DNA from: Candidatus Wallbacteria bacterium | Lineage (GTDB): Bacteria; Muiribacteriota; UBA6191; JACPRK01 | Reading direction: 5' to 3' | Length of the DNA stretch: 64,000 nucleotides | NCBI GenBank assembly: GCA_016213845.1 | Contig: JACQZN010000028.1 | Coordinates: 62,001 to 126,000, forward strand | Part shown: positions 18,801 to 27,342 of the stretch, in pieces | Layout of the letters: every line of letters starts with the position of its first letter | Position numbering within the stretch: position 1 is the first letter of the stretch | Program-made: the position numbers and the translations under genes | Notes under the pieces: generated by a model | What the model saw: only the letters and a program-made list of their open reading frames with translations | Database searches by the model: none | Told to the model about the DNA's origin: nothing

Positions 18801-19007
18801 GACGTGGCCATCTACGACGAGACGAACCGGGTCGTCCAGACGATGCGCTTCGACGACGTGCCCGCCGGCAAGAACGCGTTCACCTGGGACTGCCGCTCGG
18901 GCGGGCAGCTCGTCGACGAGGGAACCTACCGCGTGCGGGTTCTGGCGACGGATGGGCGCGGGAACACCTCTCCGCCGCTGTTCGTGCCGGTCAAGGTCGT
19001 CTACTGA
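12807..19007 (+). CDS. Giant secreted dockerin / beta-propeller / multi-PKD / FlgD-like protein
   Basis: The start is ATG 12807 after a GGGAGGAGGAGG site (GTG 12804 is an alternative), giving 2066 residues. Order: signal peptide (1 to about 45); type I dockerin-like pair of calcium loops at 48-107, DLDGSGRVDGLDL and DLDGDGRITDRDL; NHL/SMP-30-like beta-propeller at about 108-430 with LWVADTGAGRL-type blades; about eleven PKD-type repeats marked by WDFDGDGSF-like strands; and C-terminal FlgD-like Ig modules with VWDGTDELGRPAPAGVY. Two PKD domains, near nucleotides 15100-15470 and 15830-16290, carry inserted jelly-roll domains ending in GWFVDDLVLR and GWVVDDIVIR. A dockerin at the N-terminus is unusual. 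It heads an operon with RHS and cohesin genes, so it may dock onto the cohesin protein outside the cell. Confidence 0.9.
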   Translation: MNSQTGTTERSRNGASGGTGVLSRAPRIAALAALLAFAAVSPAWALLGDLDGSGRVDGLDLILLSRALGAVRGEPSFADAGDLDGDGRITDRDLAVLRANFARTGRDQNLWVADTGAGRLVKVNVQTGHTLLAVPLADPRHVAADPASGDCWATESTSAVVRVTAAGRVVARVGGFVRIEDLAVDGATGACWLVDSSLQKAFRVPRSPAAGATVAIDSSAAASGITSVGGFNSPKSLALDGLRDAVWVLDSPSGLYRLSGSAPPGYSVRSSIGYHLPNTNVRGRSTALNKLDGSLYISGSQVQIYQGTRTLVLDNRLIRVPASNAGELFSGDRGVGNLAGPGDVAVNSMDGSAWIADASAGGVTLVAIAADGGEIVRVGGFRGPVTLSVDPLSGALWAADAGADRIAKISPAGSVLFSLSGFSRPGGLAVLPGDSVRGAPLVNALVSPAIVQPGDPVGFSAVAGSSVSTLTRFEWDFDGNGSFDFASDTSAVTSRAYSAEGVYRPVLKVTDTESLVAVDYSPIVRVGRLRAFASATPVRGEAPLRVDFTARAVNPLTGRIDNVQWDFDGDGSFESFQQAITTTVTASQTYATAGVRQAVLKVTDEAGRTAQDTVRIEALPAQPRVNVSGSPSSGLTPLRVSFSAYGNVGDAQIALHRWDFQGDGTYDFASLSGGQAEHYFTSPGSYPVRVEVTDTKGLTATAVTTITVTGQPAVSPAPPVVLAEASALEGSAPFSVDLGGRAKDPDGRIVLYEWRFDDPPGASFADSPDGPYTGNTNATLTSRSIALGGASSAVLTYWQSYSTETSYDRGVIEISLDGGAFSPVAGTTATGFQEEFVRVQVGIPDLAGKSNLVLRLKFTSDTSVNREGWFVDDLVLRSSTDTLLFSDDAQQGLANFTAAGGFGVTTSRGLSSLGSSSATTAAARHTYASGGIYRPRLTVHDDGGHIASSSVTLRVAAAGLPRAAAIATPQSGRAPISVLLDGSGSSDPGGSVTRYQWSFYSAAFIDDLEGGASKWTNTGGWQISPELTLSGSGAWNDSPGGMMPPNREVSLVTVPFDLPTTGTATLSFWHRVHIDDWDDYARLEFSGDGGTTWTTLSQWSGTRFEGLQEFTLTPYQQSQFNNATGRRGVLVRFRLTTDADTTTGDGWVVDDIVIRNAGALTFDQDSASPTAQYTYRIPGAHPATLRVSDSAGGSSQTTVTVFISSPATSNATPVVQSFSITPREGSAPFHPSFYVYGRDPDGSLVLYELDLNGDGVYDYAENYSFNRTFLYSTPGRYAPRLRVTDNRGMKAESTALVIVTGPAPDAAVTVSPRRGRAPLQVDLAVTASSPAGSPVTNVLFDFDGYAPAEYSDTSAPFTTSAIFPVATTRRPKVTVLTADGGKKELDCGDIVIRDATQVLAQASASTRTGPAPLSVQFSGSASVARVDDAVKVYRWDFENDGRDDYESATNPNASCVYGSPGSRDARFSVETQSGDRDTVLLRMGVGAPPVSTPRAAPLTGTAPLTVMFFCDGVDPDGTIDNFEWDFDGDGSFDTSTRISRNFKRVLDSPGTYDARLRVTDQEGFVDTKSVRIVVLPAEGAGEASVTVDAEPEEALAPMVVRFWARLDRAGSRAARYRWDFDSNGTIDLDTTAAGAEHLYLSPGEYDARVTVTDSEGRSGTKSVLVRAKFPDQPSLTAYANPSSGAAPLRVSFSSYLSASSSGYSYEWDFDGDGSPDYLSASTGAASYLFERPGRYLARVRATDPSGRTISGRITVDVKFGLSATRQPTVFDPDIGQKVAIRTVLSSPARVTLRLQDDAGRTVRHLVRAQQRPAGMSTDVWDGTDELGRPAPAGVYSYAVDYEAGSVRGVFDPTGEVSENQLSITPDYDRLFNPLQNKFLSVRFTLDRLAEATLYVVDFPGYAKRRVKTILLREPLAAGSYVVPWDGTDDSGNPAPVTDYIMPVFFWELPPNAVVVAGRPILSDPGATSNVINPVDNPYSDAGVTPAEITYSVSKRSRVDVAIYDETNRVVQTMRFDDVPAGKNAFTWDCRSGGQLVDEGTYRVRVLATDGRGNTSPPLFVPVKVVY

Positions 19008-19021
19008 GAGGAGAAGCGGTG

Positions 19022-22000
19022 ATGAAGCGATCGAGCCAAGTGAATCGATGGTTGGCGCTCACGCTCGCGGCCGCCGTCCTGTTGCAGTCGGCGCCGGGCT
19101 TGCTGCTGGCGTTCGACGCCGAGTTCGACACCGGCCACCAGGTGACCCAGCCCGTGGCCAATCCCCCCGAACGGCCGGATTCAAATCCGGGCAACGAAGA
19201 CAATCCGCCCGGAAACCAGCCGGGCACGAAGGACCCCGAGGGCCCCGACACCTCCAAGGGCGACGACCCCGAGAAGCCCGACAAGGGCGACAAGAACCCG
19301 GGTCAGGGAAACGACTACGGAGAGCCGGTCAACCTCTACTCCGGCGACTTCGAGTACGACTACCAGGATCTCTATGTCCCCGCTCCCGGCTTTCCCCTCA
19401 AGATCCAGCGCACCTTCCACACGCACAACCGGACTCCCGGCGCCTTCGGCAACGGCTGGTCGACCATATTCGACCAGCGCCTGGATGTGGTGAAGGGCGA
19501 GGACGACGCCGTCGTCCTGATCCAGCGCCGCACGGACGGCGTCCGGCTGCGATTCCTTGGCGCATCGCTGGCCAGCGGAACCCTCTACGCGCCGCCCTCG
19601 GGGGTGCGCGACACGCTGGAGCGCGCCGGCAGCAGCTTCGCGCTGAAGCGCCCCTGGAAGAACACGTATCTCTTCGATGGCTCGGGCCGGCTGATCTCGA
19701 TGTCGGACCTGAATGGCAATACGATGACTGTGACGCGCGATGTCCGGGGGCGCGTCACGCGCGTCACCGATGCGGTCGGCCGTGCCCTCACGTTCACCTA
19801 CACCCCCCTCAACAAGGTCGCAGCCGTCACCGATCCAGCGGGCCGGACCTTCCGGTACGCCTACGACGTGAAGGGCAACTTGATCCAGGTCGCCGACCCC
19901 GCCGGCCGCTCCATCCGTTACTCCTACGACCTGAAAAACCGGATTGCCTCGATCACGGACGGCTCGGGGAACACCTGGCTCACCAACACGTACGATGACC
20001 AGGACCGCGTCATTGCTCAGGTCGTCAACGGCGGCAACTTCACCTACAGCTACTCCAACGGCGGCACGACGGTCACCGATCCACTGGGCAACCGAACTTC
20101 CCACTTCTTCGACTCGGAGGGCCGGATGATTCGCGCCGACGATCCGAGCTCCTCCTTCCAGACCTGGGACGTGGCTGGCAGGATGGTGCGCGCGCGCAAC
20201 CGTCTGGGCCGCGAGACGGCCTACGAGTACGACGCCGCCGGCAACGTCGTCGCGGTCAGCGACCCCGCCAGCCGCCGGACGACCACGACCTACGACCTGC
20301 GCTTCAACAAGCCGACTCGGATCACCGACCGGCTGGGGGCCGTTCGCCAGTTCACCTATGACGATCGAGGCAACCGGCTCACTGAGACGACTCCCGACGG
20401 GACCATCGTCAACACGTACAACGCTCGCGGGCTGATTGCCACGCGAACCGATGCTGCCGGCCACCAGACAACCTACACCTACGACTCGCACGGGAACCTC
20501 GCTCGCGTGACCGACGCGCTGGGCGGGTCCCGGAGCTGGACTTACGACGTGCTCGGTAGGATGTCGAGCGCCACCGACGAGCTCGGTGCCACGACCTCCT
20601 TGGCTTACGACGATGCCGGCAACCTCATCGCCCGCACCGACGCCCTGGGCAATCTCGAGCGCTTCACCTACGACCCGGCCGGCAACTTGACCTCCCGGGT
20701 AGACCCGATCGGCGCCACCTGGCGCTATGAGTACGACGTCTTCAACCGCAAGACCGCCGAGATCGATCCCCTGGGCAACACCCGGCGCTACACCCACGAC
20801 GCTCTCGGACGTGTCCTGACCGTAACCGACGAGCGCGGGTTCGTGAGCCGTCTGCAGTACGACCCCCGCGGGCGGCTCACACGCGTCACCAACAACCTGG
20901 GCAACTCCCGCACGCTCGGCTACGACGCCGAGGGAAACCTGACCAGCAAGACCGACTTCCGAGGCAACACCACGCGCTTCGAGTACGACATCCTGGGCCG
21001 GATGAGCGCGACCTTCGATGCGCTCGGGGCAGCGGACCGCTTCGAGTACGACGCCGAGGGGCAGTTGACCAAGATCACCAACCGCCGCGGGGGCATCGCA
21101 ACCTTCACGCGCGGGTTCGGCGGGCGGTTGCTCGCGGATGTGGACCCGGCCGGGAACTCGAAGAGCTACGCCTATGAGCCGCGAGGGTTGCTGGCCTCCT
21201 CGACCAGCGGGCGGCGGACCACGACTACCTATGCCTATGACGCCCGGGGTCTGCGGACGACGGTGACCGACCCGCTGGGCCGGCAGAACCGCGTGGACTA
21301 CGACGCCGCCGGCAACCCCGTGGCGGTCCGTGACGCGGCTGGCCCGTCTCTGATCACGACCTATGACGCGCTTGGCCGGCCGCTGGCCGTACGCGACGGA
21401 GCCGGAAACGTCTCGCGCACGACCTATGACGCGCGCGGCAAGGCCGTCAAGCTACTCAACCCGTCCGGCGGGGAGCTGGTCTACGGCTTCGACCTGGCTG
21501 GGCGCATGGTCTCGATGACGGACCCGTCGAAGCGCAGGACTTTCATCACGCATGACCCGTGCGGCAACCGGACCAGCGTGACGGCGCCCGACGGGAGCGT
21601 GACCCGCTTCGAGTATGACGCCCAGGGCCGGATGACGCGCCGGATCGACCCGGGAGACCGGGCCACGAGCTTCACGTACGACGCGGATGGGAACATCCTG
21701 ACGCGCACCGATCCCGGTGGGGGAGTCACCTCATGGACCCACGATGCGGCCGGCCGGATAACGAGCAAGACACTGCCCGGCGGCAGCCGCATCGACACTT
21801 CCTATGACGCCCAGGGGAATCCCCAACAGCTCTCGGCTGTCGATGCCGCGAGCACCGCCGTATCGGCTCTCTCCCTGACGCATGATCCCAACGCGCGTGT
21901 CACGCGTGCAGTGACCGCGGCCACCACGCACCAGCCCGCGACCACCATCGACTTCACCTATGACGCCAACGGCAATCGCACACGCGTCAGCGGGCCCGGC

Positions 22001-23686
22001 AGCCGGGTGGTCACGTACGCCTTCGACGCCGGAGACCGACTCGTCGGCGTCGATGCACCCGGGGCCGACGCCGACGTCACGATCTCCTACACGGCCGACG
22101 GCCAGCCAGCTCTCGTTCGAGCTGGAGCGAACCTGGCATCGAGCTACGGCTACGACGCCGCGGGCCGGATGACTTCCGCAGTCCACCGGACCGGAGCCAC
22201 CACTCTCGCAAGCTTCGTCTACTCGCTCGACAAGGAGGACCGCGTCGTATCCGAGACGCTCGGCAACGGCCAGAAGAGTACTTTCGCTTACTCTCCCAGC
22301 GGGGAGCTGCTCACGGCCACCCACCCGGCTGCCGAGCTTCCTGAAAATCCCTCGGAGAGCTATGCCTACGACGCCGCCGGCAACCGGCTCGGCGGGGGCG
22401 CGACCTATGCCGCGGGCAACCGCCTGTCTGAAGACGATCGCTTCACCTACGTCCACGACGCAGCCGGGCGACTGACCTCCCGCTCTCCGAAGGCCGGCGG
22501 ATCGGCGACGACGTTCGAGTACGACGGAGAGGGCCGCCTGACGCGGACTGTGACGGGTTCGACCCAGACCACGTACGCGTACGACGCGCTGAACCGACGG
22601 ATCGAGAAGGTCTCCGGTGGCGTGGTGACGCGCTGGATCTACGACGTCGAAGGGAATCTCCTGGCCGAATACGACGGCGTGGGCACGCTCGTCGCCAGCT
22701 ACGTCAACGGCACGCGTCGCGATGAGCCCGTCGTGATGGAACGAGGCGGTGCGCGCTACTACTACGTGCTGGACCGGTTGTTCAGCGTGCGAGCGCTCGC
22801 CGACGCGAGCGGGGCCGTGCAACGCGCGCTGGTCCATGCCGCCTTCGGCCGGCTGGCTAGAGGAACGGGCAGCGTCTCCTCTGCCTTCGGGTTCACGGGC
22901 CGCGAGTACGACGAGGAGACCGGCCTCTACTACTACCGCGCCCGCTACTACGATCCGGCCGCGGGCCGCTTCATCAGCCCCGATCCCGTCTGGGCTCCGA
23001 ACCTCTACGCCTACGTCGGTAACGATCCCGCCAACCAGCGCGACCCCGAGGGAGAGTTCTTCTTCACCATCATCGGCGCCGTGGTCGGTGGAGTGGTGGG
23101 TGCTGCCTCCGCGGCGCTAGACGGCAAGAGCGGCCGCGAGATCATCGCGGCAGCCGCGGGCGGCGCGGTCTCGGGTGCCATCACGGGCGCCGTCGCCGAC
23201 GCCACCGTAGCCACGGGCGGCGCTGCGGCGATCGTGGCCGGAATCGCGGCCGGCACGGCCGGAGGAGTCGTGGGCAAGGGCGTCGAGAACGGCATCAACG
23301 GCGATCCGCTCACCAAGGACACGGGCAAGGCGGCTCTCGGCGGTGCGCTCGGAGGCGCTCTAGGGGCCGGCGCCGGGAAGCTGATCGGCGCAGGCGCCGG
23401 CAAGGTCCTGGGGCAGGAAGTGATCGAGGGCGCTACGGGCCAGGCTGTGAAGGCGACCGCCAAGAAGGCGCTGGACGAGGTCATCGGCGACGTGACCGGC
23501 GGAGTGGTCGGCGACAAGCTCGGCGGCAAGATCGCCGATGCGTTGCTCCCCGACGAGAAGGGCGGCAAGAAGGACACGAACAAGGACGGCAAGCCGGACG
23601 GGACCAAGGACGGCGCCAAGGAACCCAAGCCGGGCGAGAAGAAGCCCGACAACGACCGGGCCAAGCCGCCGAAGGCCGGGAAGTGA
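19022..23686 (+). CDS. Secreted RHS/YD-repeat protein
   Basis: ATG 19022 (GTG 19019 alternative) opens a signal peptide, giving 1554 residues. A Pro/Asp/Lys/Gly-rich linker (about 45-100) precedes a DUF6531-like domain with PVNLYSGDFEYDYQDLYVPA. Dozens of YD repeats follow, such as YDAAGNVVAVSDP and TYDPAGNLTSRVDP, forming the hollow cocoon of RHS proteins. The conserved RHS core GFTGREYDEETGLYYYRARY and GRFISPDP lies near residues 1290-1322. After it comes a Gly/Ala-rich hydrophobic stretch (about 1343-1470) and a Lys/Asp/Pro-rich tail with a calcium-loop-like DTNKDGKPDG. No known toxin domain is visible and no immunity gene follows. It sits 14 bp after the dockerin gene and overlaps the next frame. 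Confidence 0.95.
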   Translation: MKRSSQVNRWLALTLAAAVLLQSAPGLLLAFDAEFDTGHQVTQPVANPPERPDSNPGNEDNPPGNQPGTKDPEGPDTSKGDDPEKPDKGDKNPGQGNDYGEPVNLYSGDFEYDYQDLYVPAPGFPLKIQRTFHTHNRTPGAFGNGWSTIFDQRLDVVKGEDDAVVLIQRRTDGVRLRFLGASLASGTLYAPPSGVRDTLERAGSSFALKRPWKNTYLFDGSGRLISMSDLNGNTMTVTRDVRGRVTRVTDAVGRALTFTYTPLNKVAAVTDPAGRTFRYAYDVKGNLIQVADPAGRSIRYSYDLKNRIASITDGSGNTWLTNTYDDQDRVIAQVVNGGNFTYSYSNGGTTVTDPLGNRTSHFFDSEGRMIRADDPSSSFQTWDVAGRMVRARNRLGRETAYEYDAAGNVVAVSDPASRRTTTTYDLRFNKPTRITDRLGAVRQFTYDDRGNRLTETTPDGTIVNTYNARGLIATRTDAAGHQTTYTYDSHGNLARVTDALGGSRSWTYDVLGRMSSATDELGATTSLAYDDAGNLIARTDALGNLERFTYDPAGNLTSRVDPIGATWRYEYDVFNRKTAEIDPLGNTRRYTHDALGRVLTVTDERGFVSRLQYDPRGRLTRVTNNLGNSRTLGYDAEGNLTSKTDFRGNTTRFEYDILGRMSATFDALGAADRFEYDAEGQLTKITNRRGGIATFTRGFGGRLLADVDPAGNSKSYAYEPRGLLASSTSGRRTTTTYAYDARGLRTTVTDPLGRQNRVDYDAAGNPVAVRDAAGPSLITTYDALGRPLAVRDGAGNVSRTTYDARGKAVKLLNPSGGELVYGFDLAGRMVSMTDPSKRRTFITHDPCGNRTSVTAPDGSVTRFEYDAQGRMTRRIDPGDRATSFTYDADGNILTRTDPGGGVTSWTHDAAGRITSKTLPGGSRIDTSYDAQGNPQQLSAVDAASTAVSALSLTHDPNARVTRAVTAATTHQPATTIDFTYDANGNRTRVSGPGSRVVTYAFDAGDRLVGVDAPGADADVTISYTADGQPALVRAGANLASSYGYDAAGRMTSAVHRTGATTLASFVYSLDKEDRVVSETLGNGQKSTFAYSPSGELLTATHPAAELPENPSESYAYDAAGNRLGGGATYAAGNRLSEDDRFTYVHDAAGRLTSRSPKAGGSATTFEYDGEGRLTRTVTGSTQTTYAYDALNRRIEKVSGGVVTRWIYDVEGNLLAEYDGVGTLVASYVNGTRRDEPVVMERGGARYYYVLDRLFSVRALADASGAVQRALVHAAFGRLARGTGSVSSAFGFTGREYDEETGLYYYRARYYDPAAGRFISPDPVWAPNLYAYVGNDPANQRDPEGEFFFTIIGAVVGGVVGAASAALDGKSGREIIAAAAGGAVSGAITGAVADATVATGGAAAIVAGIAAGTAGGVVGKGVENGINGDPLTKDTGKAALGGALGGALGAGAGKLIGAGAGKVLGQEVIEGATGQAVKATAKKALDEVIGDVTGGVVGDKLGGKIADALLPDEKGGKKDTNKDGKPDGTKDGAKEPKPGEKKPDNDRAKPPKAGK

Positions 23687-23739
23687 AAGGGCCGCAAGGG
23701 GAGTCACGGGAGCCAATGAAGTCACGAGAAGGTGAAGCG

Positions 23740-24855
23740 ATGATTCACAGCAGATGGCGCCGAGTACTCTGGCTCGCGCTCGCGCTTTCCGGCGCCGGGG
23801 CCGCGTCTCTGCCGGCCGATGCGCCGGCCGGGGTCGTTCCCGACCGGTTCGCGATGAGCCTGGGGGCCGGCGATAAGGTCAACTTGCGCTTTGTTCTCCA
23901 GGAGCCGGCGTCGGTGCGCATCACCGCCCACGACGCCGATCACGCACCGGTTTGCACGGTGCTGGCGGACTCGCCCAGGCCCGCGGGCGAAAATGCTGTG
24001 ACCTTCGACGGGCGTGCCTCCGACGGCAGCCAGTTGCCCCGCGGCGTCTATTACTTCGTTCTCCGGGCAGAATCGCGCTCGGGTGTGATGGAGCACGACC
24101 CCGGCGCGCTCTCCGGGGGCGAATCGGTGCCCGTCGAGTTCGGCGAGTACGGCTACAATCGAGCCGCCCGGAGGCTGGAGTTCCGGCTGGCCAAGGACGC
24201 GGCGGTCCGTGTCCGCGCCGGAATCCACGGCGGGCCCTTGCTGGCTACTCCCCTCGACTGGCAGCCGACGGCCGCGGGCCCGCACTCCATCCCGTGGGAC
24301 GGCAAGGACGAGGACGGTCTCGTCGATCTCGCCGCCCACCCGAAGTTCTCGCTCGTCTTTCAAGCCTTCGCGCTTCCTGCCGGCTCGGTCACCATCACCG
24401 ACGGGCCTCAGCCCCAGCCCACGACCGCCAAGGCCTCGGAGCTCCTGCAGCGGCGTGCCGCGCTGCGCAAGGCCGCCCTGGCGCGTGGACGGATCGACCC
24501 TCAGTACCTGTCCCGCGCCGGCTACCGCACCTCACCCCGCTTCACGCTCACCTCGTCGTCCGCCAAGGGCGAAGCGGGCCCGCTGGAAGCGACGGGTGCT
24601 GTTCCGCTCACCGTCAAGCTCGACGAGTCGAGTCTGCAGCGCATGCTAGAGCAGCGCTTCGAGATCGTGACCTTCGTCGACTTCCAGCGGGTCGCCGAAG
24701 AGGAGCAAGGATACTCGCCGTACACCGTCGAAGTCCCGATGGCGGGGCTCTCGGAGGGAGAGCACGTCGTCTCGGTCAGCGTCGTGACGCTCACCGACCA
24801 GTCGGCTACCAAATCCATCCGCGTCAACGTGAAGCTCCCCGCGCGCGCGCCATGA
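23740..24855 (+). CDS. Secreted FlgD-like Ig protein of unknown function
   Basis: I chose ATG 23740 because it opens a signal peptide ending in SLPADA; a GTG at 23683 overlapping the RHS stop would add 19 unlikely residues. The 371-residue product has two FlgD-like modules. One runs LRFVLQEPASVRITAHDADHAP to GRASDGSQLPRGVYYFVLRA; the other includes IPWDGKDEDGLVDLAAHPKF. A C-terminal strand-rich region follows, with GLSEGEHVVSVSVVTL. Such modules are structural. Its place between RHS and cohesin genes suggests a part of the same extracellular assembly. Confidence 0.7.
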   Translation: MIHSRWRRVLWLALALSGAGAASLPADAPAGVVPDRFAMSLGAGDKVNLRFVLQEPASVRITAHDADHAPVCTVLADSPRPAGENAVTFDGRASDGSQLPRGVYYFVLRAESRSGVMEHDPGALSGGESVPVEFGEYGYNRAARRLEFRLAKDAAVRVRAGIHGGPLLATPLDWQPTAAGPHSIPWDGKDEDGLVDLAAHPKFSLVFQAFALPAGSVTITDGPQPQPTTAKASELLQRRAALRKAALARGRIDPQYLSRAGYRTSPRFTLTSSSAKGEAGPLEATGAVPLTVKLDESSLQRMLEQRFEIVTFVDFQRVAEEEQGYSPYTVEVPMAGLSEGEHVVSVSVVTLTDQSATKSIRVNVKLPARAP

Positions 24856-24883
24856 CGCGCCGGGAAGTTACGGGGTGATCGCC

Positions 24884-27205
24884 ATGTCGAACCCGCACCG
24901 AAGATTCCCGGCCGCCTGGCGCCTGGCGCTGAGCCTTCCGGTCGCACTGGTCGCCTCGCTCGCTGTCGCGCCCGGCGCCGAGCTGGCCGTCACCGCGCCG
25001 AACGTCGCAGTCGACAGGACCTTTCAGATCGACGTGACCGTCCGGGGCGCCCAGGATCTCTACGGGGCAGCCCTCGACCTGTCCTACGACCCGACCGTCG
25101 TGTCGGTGGTCGATCGCGACGCCAATCCCCGCAACGGCATCCAGCCGAGCGTCTGGGAGGGCGCGTTTCTCGGCGCCGGCGGCTCCAGGCCGACCGTACT
25201 GGCGTCGGCGCTCGAAAACGATCGCCAGGGCCGCCTGGTGCTAGGGCTGGTCCGCAAGGGGCCCGTCCTCGGAGTCAGCTTCGACGAGTCCCGCGTCCTG
25301 CTCTCCGTGCTGATGCGCGCTCGCGCGGAAGGCACTGCCCAGCTCAGGGTCGAGGCCGTGGCTCTGCGCGACTCCGGCAACGGTGCCGTGCCGCTCACCA
25401 CCCCGTCCGTCGCCTCGCTCGTCGTGGCCTCCACCGTCGTCAACACGGCTCCCGTCGCCCGCGCAGGGGCGGACCGCAGCGCGCGCCCCGGCACCCTCAT
25501 GCTCGACGGCAGCCTCTCCGGCGACGCAGAGGGCGATCGCCTCACCTATGCCTGGACCAGAGTCTCCGGTCCGACCGCCACCATCGATAGAGCCAACGCA
25601 TCCATCGCATCGTTCGACGCGTCGTCCGAAGGCGTGTACGTGATGAGGTTGACGGTGAGTGACGGAACGCTCTCGGCCGCCGACGACGTCTCCATCACCG
25701 TCGCTGCGGCTGCCAACACTCGCCCGACCGCGGCCGTCCGCACGCCTGGGCCCGGAGACCTGGTCGGCGCCGTGCCGATCTCCTACGTGCTGTTCGACGC
25801 AGAGTCGGATGCAGCCTCGGTCACCGCCGAGTACTCCCTCGACGGCGGCACCAACTGGAGCACGGCGCGCGCCGCCGGCGGGGACGGCACCTCGTCGCTC
25901 GCGGCGGCCGCTGCGGGCAGTCCTCATCTCTTCCTCTGGAACTCGCTGGCTGACGCGGGAGCCCGCCGCGTCGCCGGCGCGCGCTTCCGCATCCGCCCGC
26001 GCGACGCTGGCGGGGAGGGGAGCGCGGGCGCTTCGGGCGGCTTCGACGTCGACAATTCGGCGGCCCCAGTGCTGGTCTCCATCCGCGCTCCGCTCGCCGG
26101 GAGCCTCTTCTTCGAGGGACAGATCATCCGCTTCGAGGGGCTGGCCACCGACGGCGCCGGCACGGCCCTCTCGGGCTCGAGCCTCGCCTGGTCCTCCAGC
26201 CTCTCGGGCCAGTTCGGGACCGGCGCTACCCCCGCCACCACGCTCACCACCGGCGAGCATGTCATCCGCTTCACGGCCCAGGACAGCCAATCAAGGACCG
26301 GCGCCGCCACGATGGCTCTGCGCGTGCTGAGGCGTCCGGAGGCTGCCGGTTCGCTCACCGTGACCGGGCGGGTGACGCTGGCGGGGACCGGCGCGAACGC
26401 GCCGGACGGGACGCTCGTGACCTTCTTCAACCTGATGCGCCGCGTCTCCACCGGCGCGCGGCTGGAGAGCGGTGACGGCGTCTTCAGCGCCGTGCTCTCC
26501 AGGTCCGATCAGATCGCCGCGGCCCCCGGAGACCCGGTGCTGATCAGCGTCCACGACTCCGACCGCATGCTGCTCACGGCCCAACCGGCCAGCCTGGTCT
26601 TGACCCTGGCCGACTTCCTCGAGCGCATCCGGGTCCAGAACATCGCGGTCGAGCCCCGCACCACGCTCGACCTGGAGGCCGGCCTGAACCTGGTCGCTCT
26701 CCCCTCCGATCCCGGCACGACGGCCGCCCCCTTCACCTCGGAGCATCTCTTGAGTCGAACGGGCGCGCGCTTCGTGGTGCGAACCGTGTCCCCGGACGCC
26801 GCCGCGCGGGGCCGCTTCCAGGTCTACCTGGGCGCGGGCCTCACCGAGGCCTTCCCCATTTCGGGCGACCAGGGCTATCTGGTGCACGTGCCTTCGGCCT
26901 TCCGCTTCACCTTCACTGGACGCGCCTGGCCCCAGGCTGCGCTCTCCCGCAGGCTCCACGCGGGCGTCAACATGCTCGCCTTTGCCCGGGGCGTGCCGGC
27001 GGGCTTCTCCCTGGCCGACCTTGCCGTGCAGGCGGGCAGCACCGTGGTCTCCCGCTACGATCGCGCCCCCGAGGAGACCTCCGCGGCAAGACGGTTCCGC
27101 GCCTACCTGCCGCGCCTGGGAGTCGACCCCGAACCGGTCGAGAACGGTAAGGCCTACCTGGTCGTCGCCCCGGGCCCCAGGGACATCGTGCTGCCTGCCC
27201 GCTAG
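24884..27205 (+). CDS. Secreted cohesin-domain protein with PKD/Ig domains
   Basis: ATG 24884 or GTG 24875 opens a signal peptide; I prefer the ATG. The mature protein begins with a cohesin-like domain of about 145 residues: AVDRTFQIDVTVRGAQDLYG, ALDLSYDPTVVSVVD, LARKGP-type VLGLVRKGPVLGVSFDESR and LLSVLMRARAEGTAQLRVE. This pattern is characteristic of cohesins, which bind dockerins. A PKD/REJ-like domain follows (PVARAGADRSARPGTLMLDG to GVYVMRLTVSDG), then Ig-like segments and a C-terminal region of about 210 residues not recognised. The matching dockerin is on the first protein of this operon. No S-layer anchor or carbohydrate-binding module is seen. Confidence 0.85.
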   Translation: MSNPHRRFPAAWRLALSLPVALVASLAVAPGAELAVTAPNVAVDRTFQIDVTVRGAQDLYGAALDLSYDPTVVSVVDRDANPRNGIQPSVWEGAFLGAGGSRPTVLASALENDRQGRLVLGLVRKGPVLGVSFDESRVLLSVLMRARAEGTAQLRVEAVALRDSGNGAVPLTTPSVASLVVASTVVNTAPVARAGADRSARPGTLMLDGSLSGDAEGDRLTYAWTRVSGPTATIDRANASIASFDASSEGVYVMRLTVSDGTLSAADDVSITVAAAANTRPTAAVRTPGPGDLVGAVPISYVLFDAESDAASVTAEYSLDGGTNWSTARAAGGDGTSSLAAAAAGSPHLFLWNSLADAGARRVAGARFRIRPRDAGGEGSAGASGGFDVDNSAAPVLVSIRAPLAGSLFFEGQIIRFEGLATDGAGTALSGSSLAWSSSLSGQFGTGATPATTLTTGEHVIRFTAQDSQSRTGAATMALRVLRRPEAAGSLTVTGRVTLAGTGANAPDGTLVTFFNLMRRVSTGARLESGDGVFSAVLSRSDQIAAAPGDPVLISVHDSDRMLLTAQPASLVLTLADFLERIRVQNIAVEPRTTLDLEAGLNLVALPSDPGTTAAPFTSEHLLSRTGARFVVRTVSPDAAARGRFQVYLGAGLTEAFPISGDQGYLVHVPSAFRFTFTGRAWPQAALSRRLHAGVNMLAFARGVPAGFSLADLAVQAGSTVVSRYDRAPEETSAARRFRAYLPRLGVDPEPVENGKAYLVVAPGPRDIVLPAR

Positions 27206-27342
27206 CCGCCCGGGGGCCGGATTCTGGCCCTGGAGTGGAGAAAACCTCTTAGCGCCCCCGCCCCCGAGCGGCTCTGGGGCTGCGATCTCCAACTGGCATC
27301 CCGCGTGCTTGCCAGGTTCCGACGATGAAGGAGGTCGAAACC

